Positions 26,790-35,122 of a DNA stretch of 64,000 nt are shown piece by piece. The position numbers and the translations under genes are program-made. Under the pieces are notes generated by a model, which did no database searches, had not been told where the DNA came from, and saw nothing but the letters and a program-made list of their open reading frames with translations. Positions within the stretch are counted from its first letter, which is position 1; the number at the start of each line of letters is the position of its first letter. The DNA is from CAWFLT01 sp963816795 (GTDB lineage: Bacteria; Acidobacteriota; Vicinamibacteria; Vicinamibacterales; SCN-69-37), in the NCBI GenBank assembly GCA_963816795.1, contig CAWFLT010000002.1, forward strand, positions 310,001 through 374,000, given 5' to 3'.

Positions 26790-28145
26790 ATGTCTTTGGG
26801 TCGTATCCTCATCGCCGACGATCAGGTCGATATCCTGGACGCGCTCAAGCTGCTCCTGGGCAGCGAAGGGTTCGAGGTGGCGACGGCGACGTCGCCGTCG
26901 GAGCTCGTCGGCGCGCTCGAGCGATCGGATTTCGACGTCGCGCTGATCGACTTGAACTACACGCGCGACACGACGTCCGGGCAGGAAGGGTTCGAGCTGC
27001 TGGAGCGGATGAAGGCCATCGATCCGACGCTGCCCGTGCTCGTGATGACCGGCTGGAGCAGCGTCTCGGGCGCCGTCGAGGCGATGCGGCGGGGCGCGCG
27101 CGACTACATCGAGAAGCCCTGGGACGACGACAAGCTCATCGCCGCGGTGCAGACCCAACTCGAATTGCGGCGGGCGCTCCGGCGGAGCCGGCGGCTGCAA
27201 GAGGAGAATACGCGCCTGCAGCGGCGCGATCTGCCGACGTTCATCGCGGAAGCGCCGGCAATGAAAGCCGTGCGCGAAACCATTACGCGCGTGGCGCCGT
27301 CTGATGCGTCGGTGTTGATCACCGGCGAACACGGCACCGGTAAGGAGGTCGTGGCCAGTCTGTTACACCGGCTGTCGACGCGTTCGACCAAGCCGCTGGT
27401 GACGATGAACGCGGGAGGCCTGTCCGAGGGGGTGGCGGAGTCCGAGCTCTTCGGGCATGTGAAAGGCGCCTTCACTGACGCCCGGACGGATCGGATCGGC
27501 TGTTTCGAACTGGCGGACGAAGGCACGCTGTTCCTCGACGAGATCGCCAACATGCCGGCCAAGCTGCAGCCCAAGCTTCTGCGCGTGCTGCAGACCGGTG
27601 AGGTCCAGAAAGTCGGATCGTCGCGCGTCATCTACGTCAACGTCCGAGTGTTGTCCGCGACCAATGCGGATCTGGCGCCGGAGATTGCCGCCGGCCGGTT
27701 TCGTGAGGATCTGCTGTACCGGCTCAACACCGTCGTCATTCACCTGCCGGCGCTCCGCGAGCGGCGCGAGGACATCTGGCCGCTGGCCGAGCATTACCTT
27801 GCCAGGTTTCGCGACAAGTACCGGCATCCGGTCGAGGGCTTCGATCGGTCGGCGCGTCAGGCGCTCGAGTCGCACTTGTGGCCGGGCAACGTGCGCGAGC
27901 TCGGCCATGCCGTCGAGCGCGCGATCCTGATGGCCAAGGATCGGTTGATCAGCGCCGCGGATTTGGGACTCACAGCAGGTGTGACCACCGCGGCGTCTCC
28001 AGAGGAGATGACGCTCGAGCAGTCTGAGAAGCTGTTCATCCAGAAAGTGCTGGCACGGCACAGCGGCGACGTCCGCAAAGCGGCCGAGCAGCTCGGCATG
28101 AGCCGCAGCGCGCTCTATCGTCGGCTTCAGTATTTCGGACTGTAG
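26790..28145 (+). CDS. Sigma54-dependent NtrC/AtoC-family response regulator
   Basis: An intact 451-residue protein. Residues 1-120: receiver with IADDQVDILDAL, Asp in ALIDLNYTRDTTSGQEG, VLVMTGWSS and YIEKPWDD. Residues about 150-380: AAA+ domain with Walker A ITGEHGTGKEVV, ESELFGHVKGAFTDARTDRI and Walker B GTLFLDEIAN, then the R-finger part RFREDLLYRLNTVVIHLPAL. The C-terminus is a Fis-type helix-turn-helix (DVRKAAEQLGMSRSALYRRL). The sigma54-contact loop reads GAFTDA rather than GAFTGA. The receiver shares NYTRDTTSG with the divergent phosphatase. The histidine kinase gene follows 22 bp later. Confidence 0.96.
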   Translation: MSLGRILIADDQVDILDALKLLLGSEGFEVATATSPSELVGALERSDFDVALIDLNYTRDTTSGQEGFELLERMKAIDPTLPVLVMTGWSSVSGAVEAMRRGARDYIEKPWDDDKLIAAVQTQLELRRALRRSRRLQEENTRLQRRDLPTFIAEAPAMKAVRETITRVAPSDASVLITGEHGTGKEVVASLLHRLSTRSTKPLVTMNAGGLSEGVAESELFGHVKGAFTDARTDRIGCFELADEGTLFLDEIANMPAKLQPKLLRVLQTGEVQKVGSSRVIYVNVRVLSATNADLAPEIAAGRFREDLLYRLNTVVIHLPALRERREDIWPLAEHYLARFRDKYRHPVEGFDRSARQALESHLWPGNVRELGHAVERAILMAKDRLISAADLGLTAGVTTAASPEEMTLEQSEKLFIQKVLARHSGDVRKAAEQLGMSRSALYRRLQYFGL

Positions 28146-28167
28146 AAGAAGAAAAGGCAAAACGTTC

Positions 28168-29518
28168 TTGACTGATCACCTGTCAACACGGCGTGGGGCG
28201 CCGCGGGCTCGCAATCTCGAGTTCGCGCTGATGTGGCTTGTGCTCGGCGGCGGCCTGCCCGCCGTCATCGTGGCGATGTACTACATCTGGCATCAGCCCG
28301 ACACTCCGGAAGTCCGCTGGACGCTGGCCGTCGTCGTCATTGGCGCGTGGTGGGTTGCGGCGTCGGTGGCGCGCCAGCTCGCGGTGCGGTCGCTGAATCT
28401 CGTCGCCAACCTGCTGGGCGCGTTGCGCGAAGGGGACTACTCGATTCGCGGGCTGTCGGCGCGGAGCGGAAGCTCGGTCGCGATGGTGATGCGCGAGATC
28501 AACGACCTCGGGTCCACGTTGCAGCGGCAGCGCACCGAGGCGGTCGAGTCGACGGCGCTCCTGACCCATGTGATGGAAGAGATTGGCGTGGCGGTGTTCG
28601 CGTTCGATCCCGCCAATCACCTGCTCCTCGTCAACAAAGCCGGCGAAACCCTGGTCGGCAAGAGCAGCGACGACCTCGTGGGCCGTCCAGCCTCGGCCCT
28701 GGAGTTCGACGAGTACCTGAGCGGCGAGCCGCGGCGGCTGGTCGATCGCCCGTTCGGCGGCCGGCGTGGCCGCTACGAAGTCCGGCGCGCGGTGTTCTAC
28801 CGTGACGGCCGGCCCCACCATCTCGTCGTCCTCGCCGACTTGAGCCAGGCGCTGCGCGAACAGGAGCAGGCGGCGTGGCAACGTATCGTGCGGGTGCTGT
28901 CGCACGAGATCAACAACTCGCTGACGCCGATCAAGTCGATCGCCCACTCGCTTGCGACGGATTGTGGACCGCGCGCCCGATTTACCGCGGACCGCCGAAG
29001 TGCAACAGGGACTCACGCTGATCGAAGAGCGGTCCGGCGCGCTCGGCCGCTTTCTACGCTCCTACGCGCAGCTCGCACGGCTGCCGAAACCGAATCCGCG
29101 CATCGTCGACGTCCCGGAACTGGTGACCCGGATCGTCGAGCTCGAGAAACGGTTGCCGGTGACCGTCCATCCGTCGCCACGGGTGAAGGTATCGGCCGAC
29201 TCCGATCAGATCGAGCAACTGCTCATCAACATCATCCGGAACGCGGTGGACGCGTCGCTCGAGACCGGCGGACACGTGTCGGTCGGGTGGAAGCGGGGCG
29301 GCGACTGGTTCGAGATCAACGTCGACGACGAAGGGAAAGGGCTGCCCGACACGTCCAACCTGTTCGTGCCGTTCTTCACGACGAAACCCAATGGCTCCGG
29401 AATCGGACTCGCGCTCAGCCGCCAGATCGCCGAGGCCCACGGCGGCACGATCTCGCTCGAAAACCGCGTCGCCGGCCCAGGCTGCCGGGCGACGCTGAGG
29501 TTACCGACGGTACACTGA
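28168..29518 (+). CDS. NtrY-like sensor histidine kinase (one frameshift)
   Basis: About 450 residues. Two membrane segments (FALMWLVLGGGLPAVIVAMY and WTLAVVVIGAWWVAASVA) are followed by a HAMP-like linker (LNLVANLLGALREGDYSIRG), a PAS domain (VMEEIGVAVFAFDPANHLLL), the H-box VLSHEINNSLTPIKSIAHSL near residue 245 and an ATPase domain (N-box NIIRNAVDAS, G1 DEGKGLPD, G2 GSGIGLALSR). One extra base near 28950 splits the two halves: SLATDCG should read SLRRIVDRAPDL. It most likely phosphorylates the regulator just upstream, and perhaps also the receiver-phosphatase. The start is TTG; there is no ATG close by. Confidence 0.92.
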
Positions 29519-29550
29519 CGGCGGCTGGAAGGCGCCCAGTCAGCCACCTG

Positions 29551-30567
29551 TCAGAGCCACCGCGTGCGCTTGAACGCGTAGTAGAGGGACCCGCAGGCCA
29601 CCGCCATGACGCCCAGCGCCAACGGGTAGCCGTACTTCCATCCCAGCTCGGGCATGTTCGCGAAGTTCATACCGTAGAGGCCGGCGACCATCGTCGGCAC
29701 CGCGATGATCGCGGCCCATGCCGCCAGCCGCTTCGTGTCTTCGTTCTGCGACGCGGACATCAGCGAGAGGTTGGCTTCGAGCGCCGTGGTCACGAGCTGC
29801 GACAAGCTGTCGATCATTTCGTTGATGCGCACGACGTGATCGTAGACGTCCCGGAAGTACGGGCGGGTGAGGTCCGGAATCAGATCGAGGTCGAAGCGGA
29901 TCAATCGATTGCACATCTCGATCAGCGGCGCGACCGCGCGCTTCATGCCGAGCAGGTCGCGTTTCAACCGGTAGATCCGCTGCATCGTCTGCCGGTCGAA
30001 CTGCTCGCTGAAGATGTCCTGCTCGAGCGCCTCGAGCTCTTCCTCGAGCGCGTCGATGATCGGAAAGTACTGGTCGACGACGAAGTCCATCAGCGCGTAG
30101 AGGACGAACGCCGGGCCGTGGCCGAGAAGCTTGGGCACCGCTTCGCAGCGGCCGCGCAGGCCGATGTGCGACAACTGCGAGCCGTGGCGGACGGTGACGA
30201 CGTACCGTTCGCCGACGAACAGGTGGGTTTCACCGAGATCCGCCCGATGCGTCTGCTCCGAGAGCTGGACCGTCCGCAGCACGACGAACAAGGAGTTCTC
30301 GTACCGCTCGAGCTTCGGCCGCTGATGGCCGTGCAGCGCATCCTCGACCGCGAGGTCGTGCAGCCCGAACTGATTCTGGACCGCGCGCAGGAGCCATTCC
30401 GGGGGATCCACCAGGCCGATCCAGATGAACGTCTCGGGTCGCTGCAGCGTTTCCTGAATCTTGCCGAGATCGACCTCGCCCACGCGCGCCCCACGTTCGT
30501 AGGCGACGCAGTTGACGACACCGGCCTTTCGCGCATCGCGCTCGGGCGTCGAGGGCGGGGACTCCAC
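29551..30567 (-). CDS. corA: CorA-family magnesium/cobalt transporter
   Basis: An intact 338-residue inner-membrane channel (GTG start). The cytoplasmic N-terminal part runs to about residue 270 with the long alpha helices (ALEEELEALEQDIFSEQF and LIRFDLDLIPDLTRPYFRDV). Two C-terminal membrane segments follow, the first ending in the selectivity motif YGMNFANMPELGW, the second YPLALGVMAVACGSLYYAFK. The end KRTRWL is the basic tail. It takes up Mg2+ (or Co2+) as a pentamer. It converges on the histidine kinase gene. Confidence 0.95.
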   Translation of the reverse strand: MESPPSTPERDARKAGVVNCVAYERGARVGEVDLGKIQETLQRPETFIWIGLVDPPEWLLRAVQNQFGLHDLAVEDALHGHQRPKLERYENSLFVVLRTVQLSEQTHRADLGETHLFVGERYVVTVRHGSQLSHIGLRGRCEAVPKLLGHGPAFVLYALMDFVVDQYFPIIDALEEELEALEQDIFSEQFDRQTMQRIYRLKRDLLGMKRAVAPLIEMCNRLIRFDLDLIPDLTRPYFRDVYDHVVRINEMIDSLSQLVTTALEANLSLMSASQNEDTKRLAAWAAIIAVPTMVAGLYGMNFANMPELGWKYGYPLALGVMAVACGSLYYAFKRTRWL

Positions 30568-30628
30568 GCGACATTCTCGACATCATCCTTCAGCCGCGGC
30601 GACGAACGCCAGCGGGATCCCGGGGCGG

Positions 30629-31708
30629 TCAGGACGTGCGAAACGTGATCGTCGTGCCTTCAATCAACTCGGCAATTCCGGTGAGGATGACGCGCTCTCC
30701 GACGGCGACACCCGAGACGATCTGGGTCAGCCCTCCAGCCGACAAGCCGACGCGGACCTCGCGCCGGTGCGCCTGGCGATCGTCGCCGGCGATCCAGACG
30801 AATGTCACCGTGCCGTCCTTCTGTACGGCCTGGAGCGGCACCACCACCACGTCACGCCGTTCCTCGATCTGGAGATCGAGTTGCACCGGCGTGTCGATCG
30901 TGAGGGCGGTCGGCGGGACGATCTCCAGCCGGACTTCGCCGGTCGTCGCGGTCGGTGTTGCCGCGCCGAGGCGGAGGGTCACGGTCGCCGTGCCCGCCGG
31001 GCCGGCGGCCGTCTGCAGCGAGGCGACCTGCCCTGGCTGGAGGCGCTCGAGCTGCGCGAGCGGGACCTGCGCCGAGATCTGGAGCCGCGTCGGATCCACG
31101 AGTCGCAGCACGGGATCGGACGATCCGCCGGCGACGCGCTCCCCGGGCTTGTGGAGCACCTTGGTCACGAGGCCGCCAAACCGCGCGCGCACGATGGTTC
31201 GTTCCTGCGCGCTCTTTGCCGCGTCGAGCGAGGACTTCGCCTGGCCGAGCGCTGCTTCGGCCACCGACAGCGCGCTCTTCGCGCTCTCCAGCATGTTGCG
31301 TGCGACGAGGCCGCGCTCGTGGAGTGACGCGAGGCGGGCGGCTTCGGTACGCGCCGCGTCGTAGCGGCCGGTAGCTTCGACGACTTCGATCTGCCGAAGC
31401 TGGATCTCGGCCGTGATCGAGGCGATCTCGAAACGTACGAGCACTTCGCCGGCCTGGACCGACGTGCCCTCTCCCTTCGGGATCTCCACGATTTCCGCCG
31501 GCTCCGGCGCCGACACCACCTGGTCGGCCGCCGCGGAAGGCACAACCTGGCCGGGGACCACCAGCGTGTCGCGCACGGTGTCGAGACGCGCCGCCTGCAC
31601 CGTCACGGCAATCGTCGCCTGGGCCGCTGCGGCATCCGGCGCATCATTGCCACGCCCGCACCCGACACCGGCCAGAACGATGAGCGCGGCCGTGGCTCTT
31701 CGGATCAC
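30629..31708 (-). CDS. RND-type efflux periplasmic adaptor lipoprotein
   Basis: An intact 359-residue membrane-fusion protein. Lipobox LAGVGC at about residues 12-17 (GTG start). Then the barrel-lipoyl parts (VVPGQVVPSAAADQVVSAPE, EGTSVQAGEVLVRFEI), a coiled-coil hairpin (QIEVVEATGRYDAARTEAAR and AKSALSVAEAALGQAKSSL), and a beta barrel (FGGLVTKVLHKPGERVAGG and RDVVVVPLQAVQ). Adaptors like this link an RND pump to an outer-membrane channel. Neither partner gene lies beside it: CorA is downstream and the decarboxylase genes are divergent upstream. Confidence 0.92.
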   Translation of the reverse strand: MIRRATAALIVLAGVGCGRGNDAPDAAAAQATIAVTVQAARLDTVRDTLVVPGQVVPSAAADQVVSAPEPAEIVEIPKGEGTSVQAGEVLVRFEIASITAEIQLRQIEVVEATGRYDAARTEAARLASLHERGLVARNMLESAKSALSVAEAALGQAKSSLDAAKSAQERTIVRARFGGLVTKVLHKPGERVAGGSSDPVLRLVDPTRLQISAQVPLAQLERLQPGQVASLQTAAGPAGTATVTLRLGAATPTATTGEVRLEIVPPTALTIDTPVQLDLQIEERRDVVVVPLQAVQKDGTVTFVWIAGDDRQAHRREVRVGLSAGGLTQIVSGVAVGERVILTGIAELIEGTTITFRTS

Positions 31709-31837
31709 GACACGATTTTAGCGAAGAGCAGTGCGGGGTGCGAGGGCAGGCGGGGGTGCGAGGGCCTGCCGCGCCGTAGCCCGCTCCGCGGGCGAAGGCG
31801 GGTGCGTTTCCCGGCAAGTTCAAGTAATCTCCGGCCG

Positions 31838-32362
31838 GTGTCGAGCGAGGTCGCTCCCGTCGTCTTCTGGGCCGCCGCCGTGTCAGCCGGTGTGCACGCC
31901 ACCGGCAGCCGGCACGTCGTCTACGTGCCGGACAACCCGCTGTCGCACGTGATGCGGTCGCTGGCCCAGGACTTTCCAGAAATCCAGACGACGATTGCGA
32001 CCCGGGAAGAAGAGGCGTTTGGCATCGCCGCCGGCCTCTACCTTGGCGGCGCCCGCCCGACGGTGATGCTGCAGTCGAGCGGCCTGGGCAATTCGCTCAA
32101 CGCGTTCACGTCGCTGCTCGTGCCGTACCGGATTCCGGTACTGACGATCATCAGCATGCGCGGCGAGCCGGGCGAGTGGAACGCCGCGCAAGTGCCGATG
32201 GGCCAGGCTGTACCGCCGATTCTCGACGCGATCGGCATCCCTCACGAAATCATCGCGTCGGCGGATGTCGCTCAGGAGACCGTCCGCCGTGTCGGGGAGG
32301 CGGCGTTCGCCAGCCGGCTTCCCGGCGCGTGTCTCCTCTCCCGCCGGATGACCGCGAAATGA
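31838..32362 (+). CDS. TPP-dependent decarboxylase, alpha (PYR-domain) subunit, ComD-like
   Basis: About 174 residues from GTG 31838 (the open frame begins at 31802 but the first 12 residues look unrelated). The protein is the N-terminal half of a TPP enzyme: VSAGVHATGSRHVVYVPDNP, then TIATREEEAFGIAAGLYLGG with the catalytic-type Glu, MLQSSGLGNSLNAFTSLL and MRGEPGEWNAAQVPMGQAVP. It resembles sulfopyruvate/phosphonopyruvate decarboxylase small chains. The stop overlaps the beta-subunit start in ATGA, so both chains are made together. Confidence 0.85.
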   Translation: MSSEVAPVVFWAAAVSAGVHATGSRHVVYVPDNPLSHVMRSLAQDFPEIQTTIATREEEAFGIAAGLYLGGARPTVMLQSSGLGNSLNAFTSLLVPYRIPVLTIISMRGEPGEWNAAQVPMGQAVPPILDAIGIPHEIIASADVAQETVRRVGEAAFASRLPGACLLSRRMTAK

Positions 32363-32973
32363 GCGCTACCTCGATGACCCGACTGGAAGCCACGCGCGTT
32401 GTCGTCGACGAGCTGGCCGGGACGCCTGCGATCCCGATCATCGCGAGCCTGGGACATCCGGCCTACGACTTGTTCGCCGCAGGTGATCGGCCCGCCAACT
32501 TCTACACCTGGGGCAGCATGGGGCTGGCGTCGTCGATGGGGCTTGGGCTGGCATTGGCCCGGCCGGACCTGCCTGTCTTCGTTCTGGACGGCGACGGGTC
32601 GTTACTGATGAACCTCGGGTCGCTGGCCACCATCGGGTGGACGAAGCCTTCCAGGCTCGTCGTCATCGTCTGGGACAACGGACTGTACGCGACCACCGGC
32701 GGCCAGGCGGCCGCCACTGCGCACCATGCCGACCTGGAGGCGGCCGCGCGGGCCTTGGGCATTGCGCAGGCCTTGACCGTCCGAACGCTCGACGCCCTTC
32801 GCGCGGCGGTTGCCCGGTCGCGCGACACCGCAGGTCCGTGGGTGATCGTGGCCAAGGTGCTCGAATCGCAGCCGACGGTGAAGCCGACACTCGACTACGT
32901 CGCCATCAAGGACCGGGTCATGACGGCGATCGGATCGGCGGAGCCGTCGGGGCCGGCGGATCCTCGTGACTGA
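32359..32973 (+). CDS. TPP-dependent decarboxylase, beta (TPP-binding) subunit, ComE-like
   Basis: A 204-residue protein: TRLEATRVVVDELAGTPAIP, YTWGSMGLASSMGLGLALAR and the TPP/Mg motif VLDGDGSLLMNLGSLATIGW, then VVIVWDNGLYATTGGQ. The GDGS...N spacing is normal. With the upstream alpha chain it should decarboxylate a 3-carbon 2-oxo acid to an aldehyde; the exact acid cannot be read from sequence. Its stop overlaps the GTG start of the MmgE/PrpD gene by 8 bp. Confidence 0.88.
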   Translation: MSATSMTRLEATRVVVDELAGTPAIPIIASLGHPAYDLFAAGDRPANFYTWGSMGLASSMGLGLALARPDLPVFVLDGDGSLLMNLGSLATIGWTKPSRLVVIVWDNGLYATTGGQAAATAHHADLEAAARALGIAQALTVRTLDALRAAVARSRDTAGPWVIVAKVLESQPTVKPTLDYVAIKDRVMTAIGSAEPSGPADPRD

Positions 32974-34328
32974 GGATGCCGCTCCAGTCGCCCATCGCCT
33001 GGGTGAGTTCGCGGCCCAGGCCGTGCCGCCGCCCCTGGCCCGCGCGCGCGCCGCGACGGCGTTCCTCGACACGATCGGCGTCATGATCGCCGGCGCGGCG
33101 GAGCCCGCGGCACGTGCCGTCCAGGATCTCGCGCGCGCCGACGGCGGCGCGGCGGCGACGGTGATCGGCACGGCGGACCGTGCGAGCGCCGGCAACGCCG
33201 CGCTCGCCAACGGCACCGCGGCGCACGCCCTCGACTTCGACGACATGTGCTTCGTCTCGCTCGCACATCCCAGTGCGCCGCTGGTGGCGGCCGCGCTTGC
33301 GGCAGCGGAACTGTCGCCGGCCTCAGGCGCGGCGCTTCTCGACGCGTACGTCGTCGGCTTCGAGATCGAAGCGCGTCTCGGCCGCGCAATGAACCCCCGC
33401 CACTACCAGCGCGGCTGGCATTGCACGGCGACGCTCGGCGCGGTGGGGGCCGCCGCGGCCGCGTCGCGGCTTCTTGGGCTCGAGGCGGACGACACCGCGC
33501 ACGCGCTGGCGATTGCCGCTTCGGCGGCCGCCGGATTGAAGGAGAACTTCGGGTCGATGGTGAAACCGCTGCACGCCGGCCTCGCCGCGAGAAGCGGCGT
33601 CACGGCGGCGATGCTGGCCGCGCGCGGGCTGACGGCCAGCGCGCGCGCCTTCGAGGGCGCGCAGGGATTTCTGCACGCCATGGACAGCGAACGGCTCGAG
33701 ATCGGCGACGACCTGGCCGATCTCGGATCGCGGTGGGAACTGGTCGACACCGGCATCACGATCAAGCTGTATCCGTCGTGTGCCGGCACGCATCCGACGC
33801 TCGACGCGTTGCTCGATCTCCGGCAGGAGGAGGCGATCCAGGCGGATGACGTCGAACGGGTCGACGTGCGCGTCGATTCGATCACGCCGACGGTGCTGAT
33901 CTACGATCGGCCCGCGACGGGACTGGAAGCGAAGTTCAGCCTGCCGTTCTGTGCCGCGGCGGCGCTGGTCGACGGACGAGTCGATATCGACTCGTTCGAG
34001 CCGGACCGCGTGCACTCGGCAGCGATCCGCGCCGTGATGCCGCGCGTTGTCATGCAGGCCGATCCGTCGCTCGATGGCCAGGCGCCGCCGCTGACCCAGG
34101 CGCGCATCAGCCTCCGGCTTCGCGATGGCCGCATCTTGAGCCGATCGGCCGATGGGGCGCGAGGCTATCCGGAGCGGCCGGCGACCGACACCGAGACTCG
34201 AGCGGAAGTTTCTCGGGTGCGCCGCGCGCACGCTTGGCCAGGCCGCCGCCCGCGCGGCCCTGGATCGGCTTCGGTCGATCGAGCAGATCTCCGACGTGCA
34301 TGACCTGCTGGCCGGACTTGCTGGCTGA
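32966..34328 (+). CDS. MmgE/PrpD family protein (frameshift near the end)
   Basis: About 453 residues (GTG start). Family blocks: TAFLDTIGVMIAGAAEPAAR, NAALANGTAAHALDFDDMC, FEIEARLGRAMNPRHYQRGW with TATLGAVGAAA, NFGSMVKPLHAGLAARSGV and IKLYPSCAGTHPTLDALL. The family includes 2-methylcitrate dehydratase and cis-aconitate decarboxylase. A one-base change near 34200 restores the end: TELERKFLGCAARTL and IEQISDVHDLLAGLAG, with TGA at 34326-34328. It is co-translated with the decarboxylase genes. Confidence 0.9.
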
Positions 34329-34339
34329 AAACTTCTCGA

Positions 34340-34621
34340 GGAGGGACGGGTTTTTAGCCTTCGCAGACACCCGCGCCGCAGAGCGGCGCGGCCCGAGGCG
34401 TGGGGGTGGGCCCGGCAACACCGCGAAGGAGCGAGCGTAGCGAGCCCTGAGCGTTCGAGGTGTGGGGGTGGGGCCCCACGCCATTGAGTAAAGTTGGCCA
34501 ACTTTATTTGAGGCGCGGGGCCCCACCCCCGCGCCTCGGGCGCTCAGCGCTGCGCGCCTCGCGGTGTCGCTAGGCCCCACCCCGCGCTCGGGCCGCGCGC
34601 GTGTTGCGGCGCGCGGGTGTC
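34340..34621. repeat. Large GC-rich inverted repeat between convergent genes
   Basis: No gene is seen here. Left arm near 34415-34482 (GCGAAGGAGCGAGCGTAGCG, then GGTGTGGGGGTGGGGCCCCA), right arm near 34511-34590 (GCGCGGGGCCCCACCCCCGC, then GCGCTGCGCGCCTCGCGGTG). The centre is an 18-bp perfect palindrome at 34489-34506, TAAAGTTGGCCAACTTTA. It lies between the stops of MmgE/PrpD (plus) and MaoC (minus). The GGGGTGGGGCCCC core recurs near 47190, 55255 and 61395. Confidence 0.85.
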
Positions 34622-35122
34622 CTACTGCTGCCCACGCCCTCGCGGCGCCGGCGGCACGTGCCCGCGTTTCCACACCATGAACGTGCGGCTGAATTCGATG
34701 ATGACCGTGCCGTGCTGGTTCGTGCCGGTGGTCTTGACCCGGACGAGGCCAGCGGCCGGCCGGGACTTGGACGCCCTGGCTTCCAGCACTTCGCTCTTCG
34801 CGTACACCGTGTCGCCTTCGAAGAGCGGATTCGGCAGCCGCACTTCGTCCCAGCCGAGATTGGCCACCCCGTTCATCGTCAGATCGATCACGGACTGTCC
34901 CGTGACCAGCGCGAGCGTGAAACACGAGTTCACGAGCGGCTTCTTGAATTCCGTCTGTGCGGCGTACTCCGCGTCGAAGTGAATCGGGTTCGTGTTCATG
35001 GTGAGACACGTGAACCAGATGTTGTCCGCGGCAGTCACCGTGCGCCCCAGGGGATGCTCGTAGATGTCGCCGACGACAAAGTCCTCGAAGACCCGGCCCG
35101 TCCATCCTGTCTTGATCGCCAT
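34622..35122 (-). CDS. MaoC-type enoyl-CoA hydratase (candidate itaconyl/mesaconyl-CoA hydratase)
   Basis: An intact 166-residue hot-dog hydratase. FEDFVVGDIYEHPLGRTVTA, then NIWFTCLTMNTNPIHFDAEY carries the hydratase Asp/His pattern (NPIHFD), followed by LVNSCFTLALVTGQSVIDLT, NLGWDEVRLPNPLFEGDTVY and SRPAAGLVRVKTTGTNQHG. The NLGWDEVRLPNP block and overall size recall mesaconyl-CoA or itaconyl-CoA hydratases. Its ATG directly abuts the CoA-transferase stop, so they are one operon. Confidence 0.85.
   Translation of the reverse strand: MAIKTGWTGRVFEDFVVGDIYEHPLGRTVTAADNIWFTCLTMNTNPIHFDAEYAAQTEFKKPLVNSCFTLALVTGQSVIDLTMNGVANLGWDEVRLPNPLFEGDTVYAKSEVLEARASKSRPAAGLVRVKTTGTNQHGTVIIEFSRTFMVWKRGHVPPAPRGRGQQ

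Noticed and set aside
29519..30648. Continuation of the histidine-kinase frame to 30648 on the plus strand
   Set aside because: It arises from the frameshift near 28950 and is antisense to intact corA; the true kinase ends at 29518.
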